From assembly GCF_021044685.1 (NCBI RefSeq), contig NZ_CP088014.1, positions 7,612,001-7,676,000 on the forward strand: a stretch of DNA of 64,000 nt, given 5' to 3'. This stretch comes from Bradyrhizobium daqingense (GTDB lineage: Bacteria > Pseudomonadota > Alphaproteobacteria > Rhizobiales > Xanthobacteraceae). This document shows, piece after piece, positions 39,530 through 49,218 of this stretch; within the stretch, counting starts at the first letter, position 1; each line of letters begins with the position of its first letter. The translations under genes and the position numbers were made by a program. The notes under the pieces were generated by a model. The model saw nothing but the letters and a program-made list of their open reading frames with translations, was not told the origin of the DNA and made no database searches.

Positions 39530-39725
39530 CTCTAACCTGCGTGAACGGCTGTCGCTGTAATCTCGATGCTTTGCGCCGGCTCATTTGATCGGGGCTGCAA
39601 CTCCATTTCATGGAGGACCATCGGCTCCCTCTCAGTCAACATCTTGCCTTTGGCTTGAGGCAGTTGGCGCAAATTGGGCAGCGGAATCGAACGGCTGCCG
39701 TGCCAGCAGAACGGCTGAGCTCCGG
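39530..39725. repeat. duplicated block, copy 1 (with 55125-55310)
   Basis: Downstream of both PEP-mutase remnants the sequence is alike. CTGTCGCTG.AATCTCGA, AACTCCATTTC-like text, CAGTCA.CATCTT and the exact 21-base stretch starting GGGCAGCGGAATCGAACGG recur in the same order. It marks a segmental duplication covering the remnant and about 190 bases beyond. Confidence 0.65.
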
Positions 39726-39729
39726 ATTG

Positions 39730-40235
39730 CAGCCGTTCAAACAGTCTTTGGCTGGGATAGCGCTGCAGGCCGACGAAGTTGTTCACGGAACGACCGAGCG
39801 ATAGCATGCGTTCGCCGGTCTCGGGATGAAGACGAACAATCGGATGTGTCGTTTCGTAGATCGTTCCACTGGATACGCCGCACCAAGGCCGCTTGTTGGC
39901 TTCGGTGGCCCTCTCTGTCGCAGTGAGATCAGATGCGACGAAGCTCACAGCCCAGAGGTTATCTGCGAGCATCCGCAGGGGATCGGGAACCCATTGTGTT
40001 TGTGGGATTCGGTAGGCCGGAGCACAAAACGCTGCTGCTGTGCATCGTCGAGATGTCCCTGATCGCGGAAGAAGATGACCTTATGCTCTAGCAGAAGCCG
40101 GTTGAACGCTACGATGATATCGTCAGGCAAATCGTCCGACAGCGCAATGTTCTTGATTTCGGCACCAAGCCGGTCCGTGTGCTTGACGATGTCGGCTCGC
40201 GGAATGACATTTTCAACAGCCATTGTTTCACTCAT
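39730..40235 (-). pseudogene. TauD/TfdA-family dioxygenase, internally deleted
   Basis: ATG at 40235 (GAGG upstream) gives MSETMAVENVIPRADIVKHT, DDIIVAFNRLLLEHKVIFF and RDQGHLDDAQQQRF, the N-terminus of an Fe(II)/2-oxoglutarate dioxygenase. The protein then jumps in another frame to MLADNLWAVSFVASDL and IYETTHPIVRLHPETGERML, the C-terminal third. The central part with the HxD metal motif is deleted and the end is replaced by the duplicated block. Confidence 0.8.
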
Positions 40236-41788
40236 GACGGCGCCTCTTTCTGTGGATGTCTAAACAAGCTCAGTGGTCTCGCGTCTGGCGACAAACCCGG
40301 CACAACAATCTTGATGTTACACACCCGAATTGTCTGAGCGTGGATCACCGCGTCGCTCAATTAAGCGGCTGAGTTCCGATACACACACCACCAGCATCTT
40401 AGAATCCGATCTCCCTCTACGCATCGACACGGCTAGCGCCGTTCTCATCGAACGACACTCGCATATGAGGCCCCCAGATCGATTTGCAGCCTGATCAGCA
40501 GTGCAGATCATAGACGCAATCCATGTCCAGTCTATGAAACGAAAACAGCTTTCTTTTCGAGCTCGCGCAACGTTCTCCTCGTCTCAGAACTCATGCTTGG
40601 AAAATCCTCGAACAACGACTGCGTCGTACCTCATTCATTCCACAAGGCCTCATGCGCACGACCTCAAGCTGTATACTACGCTATAAACTACTTTAACGGG
40701 TCAATTATCATATTTTTGCGACTTTTGGAGTTGTTCTATGCGCGACTTTTTTCATCAGCTGATCACTTCCTGTCTGCCTTGGACGAGCGGGAGAAGCGCA
40801 AAATAAGGAGGCTGCAACTTCCGATGCAGCTTAACAACGGACTTAATCCCTCGATTTTCGAAATTTGCACTCGGGACGAATGCAGCGCTCGTGCCTGTGA
40901 TGCCGTGTCTTTCGTTTCACCCGGAGAGACGTAGATTTTCCTTACGGCGTGCATGCCGCTTGGCTTCGCGGTAGTTGACCACACACAATCGAAACAGAGC
41001 GGCCATGGCCGGAATATCGCTCCGAAGGCGTCTTTGCGTTCTCAGACTGCAAGCCGCAAATTCCGGCTGGCTATCTTGCCTCAGTATGAGCAACACGACA
41101 CCGAAGGGCGGTCGGATTTCAGATCACAAGCCACGGATGTAGCTTCCTCATGATCGCTCTCTCTGATTCCTTAGCTTGAGATCGAGTGCTCGCCAAGACC
41201 AGGCGCGACGTCGACCTCGCCGCGCTGCGCCACCCGCGCACATCGTTCGCCAAGAACTGGCCAGCCGACTCCGCTGCAGCAAGTGCGCCGCCGCCCTTCG
41301 GCGACCCTGCTACAGCTTGCGCAGCGGTCACGTCACGCTGCTCGAGAAAGGTGAAGATGTGCCTCATCACCGAAACGAGGCGGCGATCAGTGCCTTTAAT
41401 CCGCGTGGTCAACCGCTAGGCCGGCAATCTCGTACCGATGCCCGGAGTCTTTCCGGACTACAAAGCGCCGATTGTCCGGACCGGCGCCGACGGTCGCGAG
41501 CTCGCAACCGCGCGCTGGGTATGCCGTTCTCGCAGCATGCGCAAATGGAGGCGACCAAAAAGCGCGCTGCGAAGCTGGAAGCCAAGGTACGTCGGTCGAC
41601 TTCAAGGAATATAGCGCGACGATCTGGGTCGGAAGAGCGCGGCGATCAGGATGGCGAGTCAGTGTCGCGGCGCGATGATGATCGCCGCGATGATTGTCGC
41701 GCGCAAGAGTTTTGTTTGCTTTGATTGTCGCGGAGCGTCAATCAAGCGAGCGCATTGCCTCGCCTTAATTGTTACCGGATCCTAAGCC
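40236..41788. other. no recognisable gene (1.55 kb)
   Basis: AT-richer than its surroundings around 40500-40900. Open frames on both strands (for example plus 40593-40934, plus 41176-41724) show no domain. A plus-strand scrap at about 41180-41330 (RQELASRLRCSKCAAALRRP) hints at a small Cys-pair protein but is out of context. Confidence 0.3.
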
Positions 41789-43455
41789 GTTGCCTCACGT
41801 AAATTGCTCCCCTGGACCGGGAACGAGCGAGGGGCGGAGATGGGGTGGCTAAGCATGGCAACGCGGAAGGAACTGACGGCGGCGGCAGGCGTGCGCTATC
41901 GGCGGTCGGATCGCGCGAAGAAGGCGCGGATATTGGACGAGTTCGTCGACATCACCGGATTCCATCGGAAGCATGCGATGCGTCTACTTCGAAACCAGGA
42001 AGGCGTACATCCGGGCCGACGGGCGCGACGTCGGATATATAATGAAGCAGAACACACCGCACTCGTGCTGCTTTGGGAGGCGTCAGACCGCATCTGCGGG
42101 AAGCGACTGAAAGCATTAATGCCCGCGCTGATTGAGGCGATGGAACGGTACGGGCACCTCGACCTTGCCCCTGAGATTCGCACCAAACTTTTGGCGATGA
42201 GCGCTGCGACGATCGACCGCGCCTTGGTGCGGGTTCGAGAAAAATTGGGTCGCAAGCGCCGGCGGCACGCGGGGCATTCCCTGCGTCGCAGTATTCCAAT
42301 ACGGACTTCGGCAGATTGGAATGATCCGGCGCCGGGATTCGTCGAGGCCGACCTTGTAGCGCATAGCGGTCCATCTGCGCGCGGCAGCTTCATCCAGACC
42401 CTCGTGCTCACCGACATTGCTACCGGCTGGACAGAGTGCGCACCTCTGATCGTGCGCGAACAGACGCTGGTGAGCACGGTGCTGACGGAATTGCGCAAGC
42501 AATTGCCTTTTGCGCTGCTCGGCTTCGACACGGACAATGACACCGTGTTCATGAATGAGACGTTGAAGGCCTACTGCGAGGCGGCCAACATTGTCTTCAC
42601 GCGTTGCCGTCCCTACCGGAAGAATGACCAGGCGTTCGTCGAGCAAAAGAACGGCGCCGTCGTGCGCAGGATGGTCGGCTATCGTAGGTTCGAAGGCCTG
42701 GAGGCGGCCAAGCTACTGGCGGAACTCTATCGGTCAGCGCGGCTGTTCGTAAACTTCTTCCAACCTTCGTTCAAACTGTTAGCCAAGCAGCGCGACGGTG
42801 CTCGTGTACGTAAGACATACAGCGCGCCGGCAACACCCCACCAGCGCCTGTCAGCGGACGCCCGCACGCCTGATGCGGTCCGCCACCATCTCCAGGAAAT
42901 CTATACCGCTCTCGATCCGGTCACGTTGTTGCGCGACATCCGCGACGTGCAGGAGCGCCTCGCGGCGCTCGCGGATATCCAACCATCCGCCCATCCTGCT
43001 GCGGCATCACAATCGATTGATCGCTTCCTGGCAAGCCTGCGAACGGCCTGGAAGGACGGCGCCACGCGCCCGACGGATCGGCCAATCGTGAAGGCTAAAA
43101 GGGGCCGGCGTCGTCCCGATCCGCTTATCCGGGCAACGTCAGATTTGAGAAAATGGTTTGAAGCCGAGCCTTGGCGGACCGGCAGCGAACTGCTCTCGCG
43201 CCTGCAGGTGGAATATCCTGGAGACTATCCGAACAAGCTTCTTCGAACCCTTCAACGTCGGTTGAAATCCTGGCGCAGCGAGCAAGCGAATGCGCTGCTG
43301 TTTGCTTCAGAAAAAATGCCGCCAGGGCATGAGGTCACAACACCCCAATGACGTGCGAGGTGCCAGCGGAGGAGGCCGGGCGCTCCGAAACCCCGGCCAT
43401 CTCCGCACCCGGCCTCCTCCTCAACTCAGGCCAGGAGCAAAATAAATGAGGCAAC
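41789..43455 (+). mobile_element. ISNCY-like element with rve-type transposase
   Basis: The element is 1667 bp. The left end GTTGCCTCACGTAAATTGCT and the right end (inverse: GTTGCCTCATTTATTTTGCT) form an imperfect inverted repeat of about 26 bp. One intact 503-residue transposase fills it. No clear target duplication was found. A stray copy of the outer 13 bases lies at 9781. Confidence 0.75.
41840..43351 (+). CDS. rve/DDE transposase (ISNCY-like)
   Basis: The product is 503 residues from ATG at 41840, behind GAGGGGCGG (the upstream extension has no site). An N-terminal HTH region (SDRAKKARILDEFVDITGFH, RKHAMRLLR) precedes an integrase-type core with Asp in PGFVEADLVAHSG, Asp in LLGFDTDNDTVFMN and Glu in NDQAFVEQKNGAVVRR. 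The long C-terminal region (about 320-503) is typical for the integrase-catalytic-domain transposases classed as ISNCY. The gene is intact and should be functional. Confidence 0.85.
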   Translation: MGWLSMATRKELTAAAGVRYRRSDRAKKARILDEFVDITGFHRKHAMRLLRNQEGVHPGRRARRRIYNEAEHTALVLLWEASDRICGKRLKALMPALIEAMERYGHLDLAPEIRTKLLAMSAATIDRALVRVREKLGRKRRRHAGHSLRRSIPIRTSADWNDPAPGFVEADLVAHSGPSARGSFIQTLVLTDIATGWTECAPLIVREQTLVSTVLTELRKQLPFALLGFDTDNDTVFMNETLKAYCEAANIVFTRCRPYRKNDQAFVEQKNGAVVRRMVGYRRFEGLEAAKLLAELYRSARLFVNFFQPSFKLLAKQRDGARVRKTYSAPATPHQRLSADARTPDAVRHHLQEIYTALDPVTLLRDIRDVQERLAALADIQPSAHPAAASQSIDRFLASLRTAWKDGATRPTDRPIVKAKRGRRRPDPLIRATSDLRKWFEAEPWRTGSELLSRLQVEYPGDYPNKLLRTLQRRLKSWRSEQANALLFASEKMPPGHEVTTPQ

Positions 43456-43869
43456 TGATCGCGCCCGGGAGCATCGATATGTGAGGCAATACGCACTTCC
43501 ATCCTGTTCGCCGCGCGGCAAAGGAACTTCTCCAGATAGAGCCGGATGGCGACACGACGAATATCCGTAACTTGAAAAGCAAACATTGGGCGCGTTGGCT
43601 GGGTCCGGCACATCGGTGCGTGGTGCCGTTCAACTCGTTCAGCGAGCTGCGCAGCTTTTCTGGGATGCTGTCGCGTGAAATGCCGCTGCGGCTACCGCCT
43701 TGATGCAAGCGTACGTAAGTGACTACGAATGCTGTCGTAAGCATCTCAAGTTCGAGGAAAGCCTCCATTTGCAATTCGAATACACGACCTACGCTGGGGC
43801 GGTGGGCATCGGAGCTCGATAGACTGCTGGCGGCGAACGCGGCCAAACCGGCGGCACCTGCAGCCGCGC

Positions 43870-44589
43870 CATCTACGACAACATGAAGACCGCGGTGGAG
43901 ACGATCTTTGTCGGCAAGGATCGTCGCTGCAATCGCCACTTTCTGCAGATGTGCAGCCACTATCTGTTCGACCCGGTTGCCTGCACGCCGGCGTCGGGCT
44001 GGGAGAAGGGCCAGGTCGAGAACCAGGTCGGGCTGGTCCGAGAACGCTTCTTCACGCCGCGGCTGCGGTTCAAAAACCTGCACGAGCTAAACGCCTGGCT
44101 GCTGGACAAATGCATCGTCTACGCCAAAGCTCATCGCCATGCGGTGACGGCATCGGTCTCGAAGACCAGCCTGGTGCGCTTCGACAACAACAAGTACTCA
44201 GTCGCAGGCAGCGCAGTCGGACGCCCGGTCGAGGTCCAGGCTATACCGATCGCATCGTGATCCGCCAGGATGGAAGGATCCTTGCGGAGCGTCCACGATC
44301 CTTCGGACGCGGCGAGAGGATCTCCGATCCCTGGCACTATGTGCCGGTGCTGGCTCGCAAACCCGGCGCTTTGCGCAATGGCGCTCCCTTCAAGGACTGG
44401 GAGCTGCCGGCCGTACTTGAGCGGATCCGGCGCAGGCTTGCCGGCACTGACGACGGCAATCGGCAGATGGTCGACATCCTCAACGCCGTGCTGACTGACG
44501 GTCTGCCCGCGGGTCCGATCGTCATGCGTCAGGGATGGCTCGAGTTCGAAGCCATGAAGCGCGGCACCAACCTCATGATGCATCACTGA
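43870..44589 (+). pseudogene. IS21-family transposase IstA, C-terminal remnant
   Basis: RAIYDNMKTAVETIFVGKDR, YLFDPVACTPASGWEKGQVE (catalytic Glu) and DNNKYSVAGSAVGRPVEV end at about 44260. The next frame continues DRIVIRQDGRILAERPRSFG, WHYVPVLARKPGALRNGAPF and MRQGWLEFEAMKRGTNLM. It has one frameshift, a lost N-terminus and no istB beside it. Confidence 0.85.
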
Positions 44590-44683
44590 AAGACCGAAGC
44601 GATGCGTGAATCGAGTAAACCACAACAGAGAGGGAGCGCAGCGTGCCGTGTGTTAGCGAAGAGCGCTATCGCTACTCGGCAGT

Positions 44684-46048
44684 TCAGTTCGACTTCGGCG
44701 CCGTGGCCGCCGGTTGCGCGGCGGCCTGCGGGGCGCGGCCGACGACGACCGTCAGCAGGCCCTGGCCCCAGAGCCGCTTGGCGGCGACCTTGGCATCATC
44801 CAGCGTCACCGCATCGACGAGGGCATTGCGCTTCTCGATATAGTCGATCGGCAGCTTGTCCTGCTGGTACTGCAGCAGCGCCTGGGCGAGCTTGGAGGAG
44901 GTGTCGAGCGCCAGCATCTGCGAGCCCTTGAGGTAGGACTTGGCTTCGCCGAGCTCCTTCTGCGTCGGGCCCTCCTCGGCGATGCGGCGCACTTCCTTGT
45001 CGATGGCGTCGATGGTGTCGCCGGCCCGGTCGGCGCGGGTGCCGGTGTTGCCGATGAAGACCGCCGAATGCTCCATCCAGAGCAGCGATTCGAACACGGA
45101 ATAAGCCAGCCCGCGCTTCTCGCGCACCTCGTGATAGAGCCGCGAGGACAACCCGCCGCCGCCCAGGATGTGGTTGACGACATAGGCGGCCATGAAGTTC
45201 GGATCGCTGCGCTTCACGCCGGGTCCGCCGAAGGTGATGACGGTCTGCGGCACGTCGAGCGGCACGAAGGCGCGCTGCGGCGGTTTTGCCGCCTCGACGT
45301 CGGCGACTGGCGTGAGATTGGCCTTCGCGGGCAGGCTACCAAAAGTGTGGTCGAGCAGCTTGCCAAGCGTCGCCGGATCGACGTCGCCGACCACCGCGAT
45401 CTTCAGCCCGTCCTTCGCAATCACGCGGCCGACATAATCCTTCATGTCGGCGACCGTGATGGTCGGCACGCTGTCCAGCGTGCCATTGGTCTGCCGGCCA
45501 TAGGGATGGTCGCCGAACGCGACCTCCAGGAATTTTCGGCTCGCCAGCGAGGACGGATTGGTGGTTTCGCGGCGCAGGCCCGAGATGACCTGTGAGCGGA
45601 TGCGCTCGACGTCGGCGGTGTCGAAATGCGGCGAGGTCAGCGCGCTCCTGAGCAGGTCGAAGGCCTCGTCCTTGTTGTCGCGCAGCATGCGCAGGCTGCC
45701 GCGGAACGTATCGCGGGTGGCGCTGAAGGAGAGCTCGATGGCGCGGCGGTCGAGCCGCTCATGGAAGGTCTTGGAGTCGAGATCGCCGGAGCCTTCGTCG
45801 AGGAGGTCGCCGACCAGATTGGCGACGCCGGACTTGTCCTTGGGATCCTGCGCCGAGCCGCCGGCAAAGGAATATTCCATCGCGATCAGCGGCACCGTCG
45901 CGTCCTGTACGAACCAGGCTTCGATTCCGCCCGGCGAAGTCAGGTGCTGGATTTTTGCGGCCGCCTGTGACGGCGAGACCGTAGCCAGCGCGAGCGCCGC
46001 GCCGGTGGCAAGCGAGAATGCAACGCGTCGAAGGAAGGGATAGGTCAC
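44684..46048 (-). CDS. M16 peptidase-family protein, non-catalytic partner
   Basis: The product is 454 residues. The GTG start at 46048 overlaps the upstream stop (GTGA). A signal peptide (MTYPFLRRVAFSLATGAALA, then SPSQAAA) directs it to the periplasm. Two M16 domains follow. The first lacks the HxxEH zinc motif (GVANLVGDLLDEG stands in its place). The second has the Arg/Tyr-type substrate site (SSRLYHEVREKRGLAYSV). In paired M16 proteins the zinc subunit and this subunit form a clam-shell that degrades peptides. Coupled to the catalytic gene upstream. Intact. Confidence 0.88.
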   Translation of the reverse strand: MTYPFLRRVAFSLATGAALALATVSPSQAAAKIQHLTSPGGIEAWFVQDATVPLIAMEYSFAGGSAQDPKDKSGVANLVGDLLDEGSGDLDSKTFHERLDRRAIELSFSATRDTFRGSLRMLRDNKDEAFDLLRSALTSPHFDTADVERIRSQVISGLRRETTNPSSLASRKFLEVAFGDHPYGRQTNGTLDSVPTITVADMKDYVGRVIAKDGLKIAVVGDVDPATLGKLLDHTFGSLPAKANLTPVADVEAAKPPQRAFVPLDVPQTVITFGGPGVKRSDPNFMAAYVVNHILGGGGLSSRLYHEVREKRGLAYSVFESLLWMEHSAVFIGNTGTRADRAGDTIDAIDKEVRRIAEEGPTQKELGEAKSYLKGSQMLALDTSSKLAQALLQYQQDKLPIDYIEKRNALVDAVTLDDAKVAAKRLWGQGLLTVVVGRAPQAAAQPAATAPKSN

Positions 46049-47607
46049 GAACGCTTCTCCTCGCGCTTGGCGGCACTGGTGTCCTTGATCAGATAGCCCG
46101 TCACCGAACGCTTCTTCTCGAGCCATTTCTGCGCGACGGCGCGCACCTGTTCGGCGGTGACCGCGCGGATGCGGTCCGGCCAACTCCTGATGTCCTCGAT
46201 CGACAGGCCTGTGGTCAGGGCGCCGCCATACCAGCTCGCCAGCACGGCCTGATCGTCCTGGGCGTAGATCGCTTCCGCAATGAGCTGGGTCTTCACCCGC
46301 TCCAGGTCCTCGGCGCGGATCGGGTTCTGCGCGATGTCTGCGATGACGCCGTCGATCACCTGCTCCACCTCGGCAAAGCTGACGCCGGGCTTCGGCGCGG
46401 CCGAGATCGAGAACTGGGTCGGGTCGAGCGAGATGCTCGAATAGCTGGCGCTGGCGGAGACCGCGAGCGGCTTGTCGACCACGAGGGCGCGGTAGAGATA
46501 GGAATTGCTGCCGCTGCCCATCAGCTGCGCCAGCACGTCGAGGGCTGCGCTCTCGCCGGCTGCGGCCGTCGTTGCGGAAGGTGCCAGATAGTAGCGGCGC
46601 AGGCTCGGCTGCTCCACGAGCGGGTCGGCCAGCGTGACGGTGCGCGGGGCGGCGGGCTCGGGCTCCTGCGGGCGCACGCGGCGCGCCGGTATCGCGGGCT
46701 GGGCCGGAATGGCGCCGAAATTGCGCTCGACCAGCGGACGGATGTCGGCGGCTTCCACGTCGCCGGCGATCACCAGGATCGCGTTGTTCGGCGCGTAGAA
46801 GCGGCGGTAGAAGGCCAGCGCGTCCTCGCGATCGAGCTTCTCGATCTCTTGCCGCCAACCGATGATCGGCCGTCCATAGGGGTGATTGAGATAGAGCGCT
46901 CTCTCGATCTGTTCGTTCAACCGCGCTCCGGGGCTGTTGGCGACCCGCATGTTGTACTCTTCGAGCACGACGTCGCGTTCCGGCAGCACGTCCTCATTCT
47001 TGAGGATCAGGCCGGTCATGCGATCGGCCTCGAACTCCATCATGGTCGGCAACTGCTCCTTCGGCACGCGCTGGTAGTAGTTGGTGCCGTCGACCGAGGT
47101 CGAGGCGTTATCGTTGCCGCCGACCCGAAACACGTTTTGGGAGAATTCGCCGCGCGGGTGCTTCTCCGTGCCCTTAAACATCAGGTGTTCGAGAAAATGG
47201 GCGAGCCCGGATTTGCCCGGCTCCTCATCTGCGGACCCCACTTTGTACCAGATCATCTGCGTCACCACCGGTGTCCGATGGTCAGGGATTACGACCACCT
47301 GCAGGCCGTTGCCAAGCGTAAAGCTGGTGAGGGGCATGGACTTCGCAAGAGTCTCGGCTGAGGCGCCATCTATTAAGAAGGCGCGCATCAGCACCAGTGC
47401 TAGAACGCAAACGACCGTTCGAGGTGAGGACGTCGGCAGCATTGACAGCAGTCGCTGTCGAATTTTCGAAGCGAAAGACCGGTCGTGCGGCCGATTGGAC
47501 GCGGCATCATTATCGATATCGTTCGTCAGCTGCGGGATCGGGACGGCTTTTTGCAAGCTACATTGCAGTTGGGTCTGGATGAGGAATGAGGTCATCATCG
47601 AAGTCAT
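46045..47607 (-). CDS. M16-family zinc peptidase, catalytic subunit
   Basis: The product is 520 residues from ATG at 47607 (GGAG 10 bases upstream). The inverted zinc site is His137-Phe-Leu-Glu-His141 with a third ligand in ERDVVLEEYNMR. The second domain is QEPEPAAPRTVTLADPLVEQ to VKTQLIAEAIYAQDDQ. The first 85 residues are atypical: an extra hydrophilic stretch before a signal-like segment (TVVCVLALVLMRAFLIDGAS), so the true start may be an internal Met near 56. The operon partner follows with a 4-base overlap. Core alphaproteobacterial genomes carry such a pair; here it lies between IS debris and is probably an extra, intact copy. Confidence 0.88.
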   Translation of the reverse strand: MTSMMTSFLIQTQLQCSLQKAVPIPQLTNDIDNDAASNRPHDRSFASKIRQRLLSMLPTSSPRTVVCVLALVLMRAFLIDGASAETLAKSMPLTSFTLGNGLQVVVIPDHRTPVVTQMIWYKVGSADEEPGKSGLAHFLEHLMFKGTEKHPRGEFSQNVFRVGGNDNASTSVDGTNYYQRVPKEQLPTMMEFEADRMTGLILKNEDVLPERDVVLEEYNMRVANSPGARLNEQIERALYLNHPYGRPIIGWRQEIEKLDREDALAFYRRFYAPNNAILVIAGDVEAADIRPLVERNFGAIPAQPAIPARRVRPQEPEPAAPRTVTLADPLVEQPSLRRYYLAPSATTAAAGESAALDVLAQLMGSGSNSYLYRALVVDKPLAVSASASYSSISLDPTQFSISAAPKPGVSFAEVEQVIDGVIADIAQNPIRAEDLERVKTQLIAEAIYAQDDQAVLASWYGGALTTGLSIEDIRSWPDRIRAVTAEQVRAVAQKWLEKKRSVTGYLIKDTSAAKREEKRS

Positions 47608-48429
47608 CTACAGGATGCTCCATGCTTTTGGCTATCAATCGACAGATCGCGCTTGCTCCAGGGGAATACCATCGGCCGGCCCGTCGGCGGCTAACCCAAA
47701 AGCATCAGTCGTGCCAAAGAAGAAACTGTTTAAATTACAGCGTGGTCACCCGAAGCACTCTGTCCGTATCTTTACACATCGTCGTACATCAGACACGGTG
47801 TGGCTATCTAGGGACCCCTCTTTTGCTAACCCGCTTGGCGTTACTGGTGCCGACCACCATGTGTAGCAGGAGACTCTGGAATGGCATGATCGAGTGCATG
47901 GGTGGCCGCGATCAGCGCCAGTCCGAGAGCTTGTGCAAGGTCCCCGTGCAGTGCCACAAGCGCGCGAGTTTTCATGCGCTAGACTAAACATGCGATGGCA
48001 ATTCCTCGTGACGTCGAGGGGACAGTTTTGCACCGCGCGCGACATCAAGCATTCACGTGTCGAAAATCGTCGCGATGTTTCTTTTTCTGTTAAAAGCGGC
48101 GGCATTTGTGAATGCGGTCGGTCAGGCGCCCATGCTCTCGCGTAATTCTGGATTTAATCCCGCTGAGACAATCGATTGGCGCCGGCGCTTCGAGATTCTT
48201 GGTGTGCGATCGTTCTTAGTCCGCCTGCCGAAGAGGATGCAGCTGTCCCCACCAGATGTTCGACATGGATTTGAAAACTCACTCGAATGAGCAAAGCGCG
48301 TAAGGCTTTCCTCCGGCCGCGGCGGTTCTCTGCCATAGACAAAACCCGCCGACGTTCGACTTCTAGCGCCCCCCTTACCTGTTCTGACCACGTTGGGCGG
48401 AAGTCGTTAGGGTCCTCTGCGCCTCGGCA
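47608..48429. other. no recognisable gene
   Basis: Short frames on both strands. The first 150 bases upstream of 47607 presumably hold the M16 operon promoter. Nothing else can be supported. Confidence 0.3.
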
Positions 48430-48951
48430 GAAATCAGATGCGAACTTGACTGAAGAACTCCTAGTGCCAGTGAGGCATGCTCATGCGCGACCAGCTCGGG
48501 CAGGCGAGTATGTCTGATCTGCAGGCTTGCCTCGACGGCGGTGCGGTCAAGATCGAGCCGCAGCGGCATAATGTTGATGAACAGGCCCATCGTGCGGCGG
48601 CACCGGCGCCGCCATGCATGCGGCCGAACAGCACCGTGCGAACACCACCTGCTCACGGCCGCTGCTGCCCGCCACCACCTCCCCCACACCAGGTGGCAGA
48701 GGCTAGCCAGGGTTACATCAAGCCGCCGCGCCTGGCCGCGCACCCGCGCATCCTGCGGCAGCGTCCGCCGTCCCTCCGTGGTCCCGCTGCCGTCGCCGTC
48801 GGACCTCGCTTAAGCCGAACAGCCTGCCCGGCTCAACCATATCTGCGAGCCACGTCCGGAAGAACTCCTCATGGGCCTTTGCATCAACTGACCTGCCACT
48901 GCGTATTTCCTCCAGAAGGAGTTAGAGTCCGGCCCGAAGAAGGACGGACAG

Positions 48952-49218
48952 ATGAAGCGAGCAAGGTTCACGGAAGAGCAGATTATCGCGGTATTGAAGG
49001 AGCATGAGGCTGGGGCGAAGACAGCCGACCTGGCTCGCAAGCACGGTGTTTCCGAGGCGACGATCTACAATTGGAAGGCCAAATTCGGCGGCATGGACGT
49101 TTCCGAGGCGAAGCGGCTGAGGGCCCTGGAGGAGGAGAACGGGAAGCTGAAGAAGCTTCTGGCCGAGCAGATGCTCGATGCGGCCGCACTTCGCGAGCTC
49201 CTTTCAAAAAAATGGTAG
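48952..49218 (+). CDS. IS3/IS407-group OrfA
   Basis: The product is 88 residues with an HTH_Tnp_1 domain (EEQIIAVLKEHEAGAKTADL, ARKHGVSEATIYNWKAKFGG) and a C-terminal leucine zipper (RLRALEEENGKLKKLLAEQM). The end overlaps orfB at the slippery CAAAAAAATGG, where frameshifting makes the OrfAB transposase. Confidence 0.93.
   Translation: MKRARFTEEQIIAVLKEHEAGAKTADLARKHGVSEATIYNWKAKFGGMDVSEAKRLRALEEENGKLKKLLAEQMLDAAALRELLSKKW

Noticed and set aside
39660..39720. tRNA 3' fragment or att site (GTTCGATTC between GC-rich arms on the minus strand)
   Set aside because: The T-stem has a mismatch and no acceptor, anticodon or D arm can be found; the stretch belongs to the duplicated block.
44684..46858. 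Continuous 724-codon frame suggesting an M16 fusion protein
   Set aside because: The first 270 codons are a shadow of the upstream M16 gene. A GTG start overlapping its stop at 46048 gives the normal protein with signal peptide.
46018..47361. 447-codon plus-strand frame
   Set aside because: It is antisense to the catalytic M16 gene, which has all expected motifs; GC-rich codon bias makes the antisense frame open by chance.
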